64,000 nt of DNA from Mucilaginibacter rigui (lineage in GTDB: Bacteria; Bacteroidota; Bacteroidia; Sphingobacteriales; Sphingobacteriaceae): positions 620,001 through 684,000 of the forward strand of contig NZ_JACWMW010000003.1 in the NCBI RefSeq assembly GCF_014773275.1. Direction: 5' to 3'. Of the stretch, positions 25,634 to 34,232 are shown in pieces (within the stretch, counting starts at the first letter, position 1; each line of letters starts with the position of its first letter). Below the pieces are notes generated by a model. It saw only the letters and a list, made by a program, of their open reading frames with translations. It ran no database searches and was not told where the DNA came from. The position numbers and the translations under genes were made by a program.

Positions 25634-27730
25634 TTATTTGTACCAATTAGATGTGACAAGGAGCGATTTGTTACGCTTTAATACATAGTATTCCTGATGC
25701 ATCTTTCTAAATATTGGTAATAAGCCGTTTATATATTTATCAGAGCTGCTTCCGTCAATAATAAGTGTTTTATTTATTAACACGCTGGTGTCAACAGGGA
25801 AATTATCGCTCAAATACAAATAATCTATCTTTAATTGCTGCGGGATAGACTGTATTTTACTTGCATCGTTTAAAAGCATCAGCTTTTTATTTTGAAAGGC
25901 CACTAAGTTGCCCTGTTTTAAAATATACGATGTTTTGATATTTGCATTCAAAGGGTACACCTTATAATTGCTAATGCGGTTGCTATCCAAACACGGCTGT
26001 ACGGAGTATTGAAAATTCTTATCATTCTCTGGCAGATCACTTATCACAACTCCGCTGTTGCCATTTTTAAACACAATACCTGTATGTTTCCTGAGGCTTA
26101 AAAAAGTTACCGACCGGTTGTTATCAGCAATCAGTTTTTTAAAGCTGATACTTATGCTGAATGCCAGGGTACACCCAAGCGCCGCTGTGATAAGCCATTT
26201 GCTTTTATTGTATAAAAAGTAAAACGCCAGTATAATGATACCATACAGCAGCAGGAACTCCAGTTTACTGAGCCATATTTTGTTAATACTGGCGTAGGGC
26301 GAATGCTCTATAACGGCCAACGCTTTATTCATCAATAAAATTGAGTGTTCAAGCACATAGCCTAATGTTTTTGATACATAAGGTATTTGCGGCAGTACCA
26401 AAAGCAGCAGCCCGCTATACATAATAATGCTTACCGGGATGATGATAAGCAGGTTGCTCACCAAAAAGTAAACCGGGAACTGATGAAAGTAATACGCGCT
26501 GAGCGGAAAAGTAATAACCTGCGCAGCTATCGATACCGAACATGCCATCCACAACTTATCGGCTACGCTGTTCTTAAAACTAAACCATTTGTAAACCATT
26601 GGTTGGAAAACAACCAGGCCGCCTACTGCGAGGTAAGAGAGTTGGAAACCTACATCCATCAGCAAAAAAGGATTATACAGCAACAACGCGAATGCCGATG
26701 CAGCCAGCAGGTTTAAACTATTAATATACCTGTTATACGTTTTACCACTGATAACCAAACTGATCATCACCGCGGCCCTGCACACAGCAGGCGAAAACCC
26801 GGTGAGCAACGCGTAAACCCAAATCAGTGCGATGATGATTATGGCCTTTAACAGCTTACCATGTTTATAACCATTCATGAAACTCAGTGCCCAGCCCAGC
26901 AGCAAATAAATAATGGCCACATGCCCGCCCGAAACCGAGAGGATATGGATTGTGCCCGTTTTTGAATAAGCCTGCAAAACCTCGTTACTCATATCGGCTT
27001 TGTAGCCCAATATCAGGGTAGATGCAACTGCAATGGCGGTGGTATCCTGCATGTTTTGCTTTAGCTTATCAACCAGGTTTTGCCTTGTGCGCAGCGCGTA
27101 TGCTATTACCAGGTTTGCTTGCCCGGCTGTAATGATTTTGTATTGACCAGGGTATAAAAAAGCCTGGTAATGCACATTCTTATTGGCCAGGTACTTTTTA
27201 TAATTAAACTCGCCGGGGTTATATGGCGGGTCAACAGGCGCATATTTGGCAGGTATCAGCAATTCTTCACCGTAAAACATGTTTTTAGCCAGTTCATCTT
27301 TAATAGTTATCAGTAGGTTACCAGTGGTTTTAGTGGCCTGCCCATTGCTAATGCTTTGCCTTATATCTGCTGTAAAACGTACCAGGTCGTCTTTTATCTT
27401 TGGTTCGGATGTAATAATGGCAACAAGCTGCTGCGATGGGGATTTCGAAAAATGATCGAGGTTGTTCAGCTCATTATTGCGAACGGTGATGAATAATCCC
27501 AGTAGAAACACAATCGGGAAAATAAGCATGCCGCCAAGCCACCTTTTTTTGTAAACGTTAAGCGGCGTGTACCACAAGTTAAGGCCGGTAAATAAGAGGC
27601 TTAGTGCTACAAGCACAATTAAATTAAATGAGGTATTGATGCCCGGATAGAAAAATCCACAGCTTATGCCAGCTAAAAAGGGGAGTAGAAGTACAACAAC
27701 AGGTATTTCACCTTTGTGCTTAGCTATCAT
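25634..27730 (-). CDS. ComEC/Rec2-like DNA uptake channel protein
   Basis: 698-residue inner-membrane protein with the ComEC architecture: N-terminal helices plus an OB-like DUF4131 domain (about 40-200), the competence membrane domain (about 220-510) containing the conserved HILSVSGGHVAIIY and LLTGFSPAVCRAAVM segments, and a short C-terminal part. It should form the channel through which single-stranded DNA enters during transformation. The C-terminal region that in Bacillus carries a metallo-beta-lactamase nuclease lacks any HxHxDH motif, so it is degenerate, as is usual in this phylum. Confidence 0.85.
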   Translation of the reverse strand: MIAKHKGEIPVVVLLLPFLAGISCGFFYPGINTSFNLIVLVALSLLFTGLNLWYTPLNVYKKRWLGGMLIFPIVFLLGLFITVRNNELNNLDHFSKSPSQQLVAIITSEPKIKDDLVRFTADIRQSISNGQATKTTGNLLITIKDELAKNMFYGEELLIPAKYAPVDPPYNPGEFNYKKYLANKNVHYQAFLYPGQYKIITAGQANLVIAYALRTRQNLVDKLKQNMQDTTAIAVASTLILGYKADMSNEVLQAYSKTGTIHILSVSGGHVAIIYLLLGWALSFMNGYKHGKLLKAIIIIALIWVYALLTGFSPAVCRAAVMISLVISGKTYNRYINSLNLLAASAFALLLYNPFLLMDVGFQLSYLAVGGLVVFQPMVYKWFSFKNSVADKLWMACSVSIAAQVITFPLSAYYFHQFPVYFLVSNLLIIIPVSIIMYSGLLLLVLPQIPYVSKTLGYVLEHSILLMNKALAVIEHSPYASINKIWLSKLEFLLLYGIIILAFYFLYNKSKWLITAALGCTLAFSISISFKKLIADNNRSVTFLSLRKHTGIVFKNGNSGVVISDLPENDKNFQYSVQPCLDSNRISNYKVYPLNANIKTSYILKQGNLVAFQNKKLMLLNDASKIQSIPQQLKIDYLYLSDNFPVDTSVLINKTLIIDGSSSDKYINGLLPIFRKMHQEYYVLKRNKSLLVTSNWYK

Positions 27731-27788
27731 AGTGTTTTATTCGCGGTGATAAGGCAACCGGGAATAAAATTAGAATATCTGCGGCTAA

Positions 27789-28124
27789 TTACAACTGGTC
27801 GCGTACTTCCAGCAAGAATTTTTTCATGTTTTCCAGCGAATCTATTACGCGCTGCTGGTCGCGGGTATCGCCCATATTGTTTTTCAGGTGGTCTTTTGCA
27901 CCTTGCAGCGTGTAGCCCTTATCGTTTATCAGGTGAAAAATTATCTTGAAATTTTCCAGGTCCTCGGGGGTAAAGTAGCGGTTGCCCTTTTTATTTTTTT
28001 TAGGCTGCAATACGCTAAATTCTTTCTCGTAAAAACGTAGCAACGACTGGTTAACACCAAACATGGCCGAAACCTCACCCATGGTGTAGTACATTTTGCT
28101 GATCTCGCGGTCTTTGTAAGGCAT
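27789..28124 (-). CDS. MerR-family transcriptional regulator
   Basis: 111 residues from the start chosen at 28124 (MPYKDREISKMYYTMGE); a longer frame to 28226 runs through repeat sequence and a promoter and is rejected. The N-terminal winged helix is clear: YTMGEVSAMFGVNQSLLRFYEKEF near 12-35, then KKGNRYFTPEDLENFKIIFHL. A C-terminal coiled coil (SLENMKKFLLEVRDQL) gives dimerisation. There is no metal- or drug-binding C-terminal domain. This short 'MPYK' type is conserved in Bacteroidota; its targets are unknown. Confidence 0.85.
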   Translation of the reverse strand: MPYKDREISKMYYTMGEVSAMFGVNQSLLRFYEKEFSVLQPKKNKKGNRYFTPEDLENFKIIFHLINDKGYTLQGAKDHLKNNMGDTRDQQRVIDSLENMKKFLLEVRDQL

Positions 28125-28127
28125 ACG

Positions 28128-28135
28128 CAAATGTA
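28128..28135 (-). promoter_or_regulatory. -7 element TACATTTG right before merR start
   Basis: The plus strand reads CAAATGTA. Only three bases separate the element from the ATG at 28124, so transcription would begin at or just inside the start codon, giving a leaderless message. Confidence 0.5.
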
Positions 28136-28139
28136 AAGT

Positions 28140-28177
28140 TTTGATTTTAGATTTCGGAATTTCGATTTCGGATTTTA
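28140..28177. repeat. Low-complexity GATTT(C/T) repeat
   Basis: Imperfect tandem of GATTTTAGATTTCGGAAT and TTCGATTTCGGATTTTA upstream of merR. It is the AT-rich analogue of the repeat found inside bioA and typical of degenerate Bacteroidota spacer repeats. Confidence 0.5.
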
Positions 28178-28207
28178 TGGAGCTGCCTGCGGCTTTTATC
28201 CACCCAT

Positions 28208-28287
28208 CATGCGAGGTACGAAGCAATCTCAGAACTTTGCATAGCCGGTTAACCTATCCGGAGATTGCTTCGTGCCTTGCAATGACG
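28208..28287. repeat. Palindromic CGTCATTGCGAG-type element, copy 1
   Basis: Left arm GCGAGGTACGAAGCAATCTC and right arm GAGATTGCTTCGTGCCTTGC followed by AATGACG. The arms pair across a 30-base spacer between the divergent merR and alaS. It belongs to the same family as the element at 61423-61515. Confidence 0.75.
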
Positions 28288-28351
28288 TGTTGTTAATGAA
28301 AGTGTGAAATTATGTGAAAAAAATTCACATTTTTGCAAACTATTTATTACT

Positions 28352-31099
28352 ATGACCGCTAAAGAAATACGCCAGGCTTTTCTTGATTTTTTCGCTTCTA
28401 AAGGCCACATTATTGTGCCAAGCGCACCTATTGTTGTTAAAAACGACCCAACCCTGATGTTCACCAACGCGGGGATGAACCAGTTTAAAGATGTGTTTTT
28501 GGGCGAAGCACCGGCGAAAGCCCCGCGCGTAGCCGATACACAGCGTTGCCTGCGTGTTAGCGGCAAGCATAACGATCTTGAAGAAGTGGGTATTGATACC
28601 TATCACCACACCATGTTTGAGATGCTGGGTAACTGGAGCTTTGGCGATTACTTTAAAAAAGAAGCCATTGCCTGGAGCTGGGAACTGTTAACAGAGGTTT
28701 ACAAGCTTGATAAAAGCCGCCTGTACGTAACCTATTTTGAAGGCGACGAGAAGGAAGGCCTTGAAAAAGATACTGAAACCTACGATCTGTGGAAGCAGTA
28801 TGTACCCGAAGACCGCATATTGCCCGGCAACAAAAAAGATAACTTTTGGGAAATGGGCGAAACCGGCCCCTGCGGACCGTGTTCGGAGATCCACTTTGAC
28901 AGTCGCCCGGATAATGAGCGTGCTGAGGTTAGCGGTGCATCATTAGTAAATGCCGACCACGACCAGGTAATAGAGATCTGGAATAACGTGTTTATGCAGT
29001 TTAACAGGTTAAAGGATGGCTCGTTACAGCCGTTACCAAATAAACACGTAGATACCGGGATGGGCTTTGAGCGTTTGGTGCGTGTGCTGCAAGGAAAAAC
29101 CTCCAATTATGATAGCGATGTTTTCCAGCCGATGATCCAGTTCATTGCAGAGAAAAGTGGTAAAAAATATAACAGCGCAGCCAAACCCGGAGATGCCGAT
29201 TGGAATGATGCCGTTGCTATGCGCGTACTGGCCGACCATATCCGTGCCATAAGCTTTGCCATTGCCGACGGGCAACTACCTGCAAGCAATAAAGCAGGTT
29301 ACGTTATCCGCAGGATATTACGCCGCGCGGTGCGTTACAGCTACCAAACCTTAGATTTTAAAGAACCATTCTTTAACGAACTGGTGCCATTACTGGCAGA
29401 GCAGTTTAAAGGAGTGTTTGATGAATTATATGCTCAGAAAGATTTTGTGCAGAAGGTGATTTTTGAGGAGGAGGTGTCATTTCTAAGAACGCTATCAGCT
29501 GGTATCAGGAAGTTCAATGAATTGACTTCAATTGTATATGTTGGAACAACCATTTTAAATGACGGTAAGTTTGTCGAACACCAACCAGGAGTAAACTCAA
29601 TTTCGGGCCAAGCAGCATTTGAATTATCTGACACTTATGGATTTCCTATAGACCTGACCGAGCTAATGGCTCGTGAAAAAGGCTGGATTGTAGATATTGA
29701 AGGCTTTGAAAAAGCCCTTCAAGGTCAAAAACTTCGCTCACGCGCGGCTACGGCCGTTAGCGCCGGCGATTGGATGGTTCTTCGCGGTGGCGATAACACT
29801 CAGTTTGTGGGTTATGACGAAATGCAAACGGATTGCGAAATTTTAAAGTATCGTAAGGTTACCGCACAGGGTAAGGAGCAATACCAGATAGTACTGAACC
29901 GTACGCCATTTTATGCCGAAAGCGGCGGCCAGGTAGGTGATACCGGCATGTTAACCAGCGAATGGTACGATGAGCAAAAAGGACCCTTGTCGTTCGAAGT
30001 AACTGATACCAAAAAAGAGAACGGGTTAATTATTCATTACGCCAACCTACAACCTTATTACACACAGGATGGCGCGGAAGAATGGACCTTACCCAACCCA
30101 ATGCCAACCCGCTTTATGGCGTACGTTGATATGGGCAAACGCATCATGACCAACGCTAACCACTCGGCAACGCACTTGCTGCATGCCGCGCTAAAAGAAA
30201 CTTTGGGCGAGCACGTAAACCAAAAAGGATCGTTGGTAAACCCGGATCAGCTGCGTTTCGATTTTTCACACTTCCAGAAAGTTACCGATGACGAAATAGA
30301 AACCCTGGAACGCATTGTAAACCAAAAAGTGCGCGAAGGCATCCCGCTGAAAGAAGAACGCAATGTATGGTACAATGATGCTATCGCAAGCGGTGTTACC
30401 GCGCTGTTCGGTGAAAAGTATGGTGATTTTGTACGCGTAATAACCTTTGACGATAAATTTAGCAAGGAACTTTGCGGTGGTACGCACGTACAAAACACTG
30501 CCGAGATAGGTTTCTTTAAAATAACCGGCGAAAGCGCCGTAGCCGCAGGGGTTCGCCGTATTGAAGCCATCACCAGTTACCACTCTGTGAATTATATACA
30601 GGAAGAAGGCCGTTTGGTAAAAAAATTGAAAGAACTGCTTAGAAATCCTGCCGATTTATCTAAAAGCGTTGAAACTCTCCTTGAGGATAACAACCGAATG
30701 AAAAAGGAACTGGAGAAAGCGGTACTCATGAAAGCATCGGGTTTAAAAGATGACCTGGCTAAAACTGCCGAAGCAATCAACGGCATCAATTTCATCGCTC
30801 AAAAGGTTGAATTACCTAATGCAGATGCTATTAAAAACCTGGCCTATAACTTAAAAGATATTGTTCCGAATTTATTCCTGGTACTGGCAGCCAATATTAA
30901 TGGCAAACCAAGCCTTACGGTAATGATTGATGAAGCTTTGGTAAAAGAAAAAGGCCTGCATGCGGGTAACATCGTAAAAGAGCTTGCTAAAGAGGTTAAA
31001 GGCGGGGGCGGCGGTCAGCCATTCTTCGCTACAGCCGGCGGCAGCGATGTAAGCGGTATTGATAACGCTTTAGCAAAAGCGAAGAGCTTTGTGAGTTAA
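28352..31099 (+). CDS. alaS: Alanyl-tRNA synthetase
   Basis: 915 residues from ATG 28352 (MTAKEIRQAFLDFF); the open frame extends to 28304 but without conserved sequence. Class II catalytic core near the N-terminus (FTNAGMNQFKDVFLG, GNWSFGDYFKKEAI, GMGFERLVRVLQG), an editing domain with the zinc motif HSATHLLHAAL and CGGTHV, and the C-terminal DHHA1 domain (KGGGGGQPFFATAGG). It charges tRNA-Ala. The stretch encoding residues about 368-430 is more AT-rich, uses AGA/CTA/GGA/TCA codons avoided elsewhere in the gene, and forms a long linker before SGQAAFELSDTYGFP. Confidence 0.95.
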   Translation: MTAKEIRQAFLDFFASKGHIIVPSAPIVVKNDPTLMFTNAGMNQFKDVFLGEAPAKAPRVADTQRCLRVSGKHNDLEEVGIDTYHHTMFEMLGNWSFGDYFKKEAIAWSWELLTEVYKLDKSRLYVTYFEGDEKEGLEKDTETYDLWKQYVPEDRILPGNKKDNFWEMGETGPCGPCSEIHFDSRPDNERAEVSGASLVNADHDQVIEIWNNVFMQFNRLKDGSLQPLPNKHVDTGMGFERLVRVLQGKTSNYDSDVFQPMIQFIAEKSGKKYNSAAKPGDADWNDAVAMRVLADHIRAISFAIADGQLPASNKAGYVIRRILRRAVRYSYQTLDFKEPFFNELVPLLAEQFKGVFDELYAQKDFVQKVIFEEEVSFLRTLSAGIRKFNELTSIVYVGTTILNDGKFVEHQPGVNSISGQAAFELSDTYGFPIDLTELMAREKGWIVDIEGFEKALQGQKLRSRAATAVSAGDWMVLRGGDNTQFVGYDEMQTDCEILKYRKVTAQGKEQYQIVLNRTPFYAESGGQVGDTGMLTSEWYDEQKGPLSFEVTDTKKENGLIIHYANLQPYYTQDGAEEWTLPNPMPTRFMAYVDMGKRIMTNANHSATHLLHAALKETLGEHVNQKGSLVNPDQLRFDFSHFQKVTDDEIETLERIVNQKVREGIPLKEERNVWYNDAIASGVTALFGEKYGDFVRVITFDDKFSKELCGGTHVQNTAEIGFFKITGESAVAAGVRRIEAITSYHSVNYIQEEGRLVKKLKELLRNPADLSKSVETLLEDNNRMKKELEKAVLMKASGLKDDLAKTAEAINGINFIAQKVELPNADAIKNLAYNLKDIVPNLFLVLAANINGKPSLTVMIDEALVKEKGLHAGNIVKELAKEVKGGGGGQPFFATAGGSDVSGIDNALAKAKSFVS

Positions 31100-31227
31100 A
31101 TTATCTTTTCCCTAATTTCGAACGAGGTACGAGGAAAAATGAAATTTTTATAATGTATGGGTCTGTAAAATAAATAACGATTCGGCCCCTACGACTACAT
31201 AAGCCATCGCTTCAATCTAAGACTAAA

Positions 31228-31262
31228 ACAGAAAGACCGCTTTATGGGCGGTCTTTCTGTTT
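31228..31262. terminator. Bidirectional terminator, alaS / secreted paralogue 1
   Basis: Perfect stem ACAGAAAGACCGC / GCGGTCTTTCTGT with a 7-base loop and T-rich flanks on both strands. Its stem core GAAAGACCGC recurs in the terminator at 31861-31900. Confidence 0.85.
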
Positions 31263-31276
31263 TGTGTGGAGTTCAT

Positions 31277-31750
31277 TTAGTGTTTACCATGTCCTTTTCC
31301 GTGACCATTTCCATGGCCGTGGCCGTTGTTGCCTTTTATCTTAACATATTTTACTTTGTTATGGGCATTGTAAGAATTGCCACGTATCACAACCTTTTTA
31401 TTTGAGCCTTTGTATTTAGCATAACGCACGCGGTCGGTTTCAAAATATGTATATGCCCTTGGCCTGTTTACGGCAACTTTATAACCATTATCGAGCCTGT
31501 AGCTGCTGTACCTTGCGGGCAGGGAACTTCTCCACACCCAGTGGCCACCGTCTAAATAAACAAATTGCTTTTTAGGTGCGTAGTAATAACTCTCAACATC
31601 GGGCAGGTAATAATAATCTACATTTGAGTATTCTGCAGGTGGTGTCCAGCTGCCAATATTTAAATTAACACTTATTTGTGCTTTGGCTGTGTTAACGGAT
31701 GCTGCAAGTATAAAAAGGCTTGCAAATGTTCCTAAAATTAATTTTTTCAT
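31277..31750 (-). CDS. Secreted Tyr/His-Gly-rich protein, paralogue 1
   Basis: 157 residues, not recognised. Signal peptide 1-24 (cut after AKA-Q). The mature core shares a Tyr-rich module with the next gene: SWTPPAEY, YYYLPDVESYYYAP, VYLDGGHWVWRSSLP, then GYKVAVNRPRAY. The C-terminus is a Gly/His/Asn/Lys-rich tail (GNGHGKGHGKH), which could bind metal ions. It is likely periplasmic or surface-located. It and the downstream-numbered paralogue are a tandem duplication, each with its own terminator. Confidence 0.7.
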   Translation of the reverse strand: MKKLILGTFASLFILAASVNTAKAQISVNLNIGSWTPPAEYSNVDYYYLPDVESYYYAPKKQFVYLDGGHWVWRSSLPARYSSYRLDNGYKVAVNRPRAYTYFETDRVRYAKYKGSNKKVVIRGNSYNAHNKVKYVKIKGNNGHGHGNGHGKGHGKH

Positions 31751-31860
31751 GTCTCTTCAAATAAAATTTAAGTGCGTATCGTAAGTGTAAAATATATAGA
31801 CACATAATTGATGTAAATGTTTAAATGCCTGGCTGATAATGTATAATACGTGTTTTATTT

Positions 31861-31900
31861 AAATAAGAAAGACCGCCCAATCAGGCGGTCTTTCTTATTT
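31861..31900 (-). terminator. Terminator of secreted paralogue 2
   Basis: Perfect 17-base stem AAATAAGAAAGACCGCC / GGCGGTCTTTCTTATTT with a 6-base loop. It shares the GAAAGACCGC core with the terminator of the neighbouring paralogue, as expected if the duplication included the terminator. Confidence 0.9.
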
Positions 31901-31920
31901 AATGTTTTCATATAAATCAA

Positions 31921-32547
31921 TTAATGATGGCCTTTGCCATGCCCTCTGTCGCCACCGCCGTGGCCTCTGTTGCCTACATGGCCTTGTGGTCTTCCGTGTT
32001 GTTGGCGGTTAATATGGGTAACCGTCCTTACCCGGGTATGCGATGGCCTATTCACTATCCGTGTGCGGTTTACAACCCTTGTTGGGCGGTTTACATAATG
32101 TGTACGGTTAATCACTCTTGTTGGCCTGTTCACATAATGGGTGCGATTTATTACCCGGCCATGCGGGCGATAGTAACGGTCACGTACAATTACATTCTTA
32201 ACGCCCCTATAGTGCGCATAGCGGTTGCGATCGCTGTAATAGTAACGGTAAGGCCTTGGGCGGTAAACCGCTACCTTATAACCATCGTTAATATTATAGT
32301 AGTTGTATCTTACAGGCAGGGTGTTGCGCCAAACCCAGGTATTGCCGCTTAAATAAATGTACTGGTGCGTTGGCACGTAATAATAGCTGTCTACATCAGG
32401 CAGGTAATAATAACTGGCATCTGCGTATTCTGCAGGCGGGGTCCAGGTGCCAACATTAAGGCTTACACTTACCTGGGCTTTTGTTTGGGTAACAGATGCT
32501 GCCAGTATAAAGCAACTTGCAAGCATCCCTAAAATGAGTTTTTTCAT
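31921..32547 (-). CDS. Secreted Tyr-rich protein with 13-residue repeats, paralogue 2
   Basis: 208 residues, not recognised. Signal peptide 1-24. The core (about 30-115) matches paralogue 1: TWTPPAEY, YYYLPDVDSYYYVP, TWVWRNTLPVRY and GYKVAVYRPRPY. It differs by three tandem 13-residue repeats at about 131-169, of the form RVINRTHYVNRPT, and a Gly/His/Arg-rich tail ending GHGKGHH. The protein is very basic and aromatic, suggesting it sticks to a polyanion, cell wall or DNA, but no function is known. Confidence 0.7.
   Translation of the reverse strand: MKKLILGMLASCFILAASVTQTKAQVSVSLNVGTWTPPAEYADASYYYLPDVDSYYYVPTHQYIYLSGNTWVWRNTLPVRYNYYNINDGYKVAVYRPRPYRYYYSDRNRYAHYRGVKNVIVRDRYYRPHGRVINRTHYVNRPTRVINRTHYVNRPTRVVNRTRIVNRPSHTRVRTVTHINRQQHGRPQGHVGNRGHGGGDRGHGKGHH
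32041..32157 (-). repeat. Three 39-base coding tandem repeats
   Basis: Encodes residues 131-169 of the secreted paralogue as three 13-residue units; the third has drifted (RVVNRTRIVNRPS). The DNA copies are clearly related, so expansion is fairly recent. Confidence 0.75.
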
Positions 32548-32711
32548 AGTATCTTCTAATTATATTTCTGCACAGGCAAATTGCGTGCCTTATTTTAACA
32601 GACCATTACCTTAACACAAGGTTTAATAAAAAGATTTATACATGGCAAAATATAATAAGGACGTTTTTGCATGCTTTTCAAAAAATAGCTATAAAAAATA
32701 ACATATAACAC

Positions 32712-32719
32712 TATATTTG
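32712..32719 (+). promoter_or_regulatory. -7 element TATATTTG for gatB
   Basis: Exact consensus match 40 bases before the gatB ATG at 32760. Predicted leader of about 35 bases. Confidence 0.55.
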
Positions 32720-32759
32720 GCATGTTTGATCAATGCTGAAAAACAGCTGAATATACAAT

Positions 32760-34229
32760 ATGGCAGTTCTACAAAGCGGCGTGAGTGATAAGTACGAGTT
32801 GGTTGTTGGATTAGAAGTACACGCGCAATTATCTACTTTAAGTAAAGCATTTTCGTCAGATTCGGCAGCCTTTGGCGCCGAACCTAATCATCATGTTAGT
32901 CCGGTATCGCTGGGGCATCCCGGCACATTGCCGCGTATTAATAAAAAAATGGTTGAGTACGCGGTGAAAATGGGCCTGGCTTGTAATTGCAGCATCAATC
33001 TTAATAATACTTTCGCCCGTAAAAATTACTTTTATGCTGATTTGCCAAAGGGTTACCAAACCACGCAGGATCAGCAGCCTATATGCCTTGGCGGTGGTGT
33101 TACCGTAAAACTTGCCGATGGTACTTCAAAAACTATTGCCATTCATCATATCCACATGGAAGACGATGCTGGTAAAAGCTCGCACGACCAGCACGATCAT
33201 TATTCGCTGATTGACCTGAACAGGGCAGGGGTGCCATTAATAGAAATAGTATCTGAACCAGATCTGCGCAGTGCCGAAGAGGCAGGCCAGTTCCTTACCG
33301 AGATCCGTCGCCTGTTGCGTTACCTTGATATTTGCGATGGCAATATGGAAGAAGGCAGTATGCGTTGCGATGCCAATATATCTGTAAGGCTAAGGGGCGC
33401 GGCCCGGTACGGCAACCGATGTGAGGTAAAGAACCTGAACTCTATCCGGAACGTACAGCGCGCTATCGAGCATGAATTTGCACGCCAGGTGGAGGTTATT
33501 GAGAATGGTGGCCGCATAGATCAGAACACGCTTAACTTTAATGCCGATACTGGCGAAACATCCGTATTGCGCTCTAAGGAAATGGCGAATGATTACCGCT
33601 ATTTCCCCGAGCCCGACCTGATGCCAGTTCAAATAACCGAAGAGCAACTGGCAGCTATCCGCAGTAACATGCCCGCTTTACCAAACCAACTGTTTGAGAA
33701 ATATACTCAAAAGCTTGGCCTCTCTGACTACGATGCGGGCGTTATTATTGCCGATAAAGAATTTGCCGCTTATTTTGAAGAACTGATAAAACATACCGCC
33801 AACTATAAATCGGCAGCAAACTGGGTAATGGGGGCTGTACGGTCATACATTAACGATAATGACATTAGCATTAGCAACATCGGGATACAACCCGCTACCT
33901 TAGCAGGATTAATAAAATTGGTTGATGAGGGCATAGTGAATAACTCGGTAGCCGCGCAAAAATTATTCCCGGCAATGCTGAAAGAAAATGGCAAAACCGC
34001 CGACCAATTGGCAAAAGAGCTAAACTTGTTGATAAGCGAAGATACAGACGAAGTGGACGGATTTATAAAGGCCGCCTTAGCAAAATACCCTGATAAGGTG
34101 GTGGAATACCAAAAGGGGAAAAAGGGCGTTTTAGGCTTGTTCATGGGCGAGGTGATGAAACTTTCAAAGGGTAAAATAGACCCGCAAAAAACCAACAAGC
34201 TTTTAATAAAAGAATTAGAATCTAAATAA
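32760..34229 (+). CDS. gatB: Asp/Glu-tRNA amidotransferase subunit B
   Basis: 489 residues. It is the tRNA-binding kinase-like subunit of the amidotransferase that corrects Glu-tRNA-Gln or Asp-tRNA-Asn. Diagnostic stretches are LVVGLEVHAQLST at about 14-26, LGHPGTLPRINK, the metal/active segment YFYADLPKGYQTTQD, IHMEDDAGKSSH, and the C-terminal YqeY-like helical tail. GatA and GatC are not nearby, which is normal for this phylum. Three bases separate it from the TlpA-like gene, so the two are cotranscribed. Confidence 0.95.
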   Translation: MAVLQSGVSDKYELVVGLEVHAQLSTLSKAFSSDSAAFGAEPNHHVSPVSLGHPGTLPRINKKMVEYAVKMGLACNCSINLNNTFARKNYFYADLPKGYQTTQDQQPICLGGGVTVKLADGTSKTIAIHHIHMEDDAGKSSHDQHDHYSLIDLNRAGVPLIEIVSEPDLRSAEEAGQFLTEIRRLLRYLDICDGNMEEGSMRCDANISVRLRGAARYGNRCEVKNLNSIRNVQRAIEHEFARQVEVIENGGRIDQNTLNFNADTGETSVLRSKEMANDYRYFPEPDLMPVQITEEQLAAIRSNMPALPNQLFEKYTQKLGLSDYDAGVIIADKEFAAYFEELIKHTANYKSAANWVMGAVRSYINDNDISISNIGIQPATLAGLIKLVDEGIVNNSVAAQKLFPAMLKENGKTADQLAKELNLLISEDTDEVDGFIKAALAKYPDKVVEYQKGKKGVLGLFMGEVMKLSKGKIDPQKTNKLLIKELESK

Positions 34230-34232
34230 GAT

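Noticed and set aside
28125..28226. 34-residue N-terminal extension of the MerR regulator
   Set aside because: It is encoded by low-complexity and palindromic repeat DNA, and the conserved start MPYK sits right after a promoter element.
31924..32352. Plus-strand reading frame opposite the secreted paralogue
   Set aside because: It mirrors the repeat-rich minus-strand gene and has no ribosome-binding or family features; the minus frame has a signal peptide and a paralogue.
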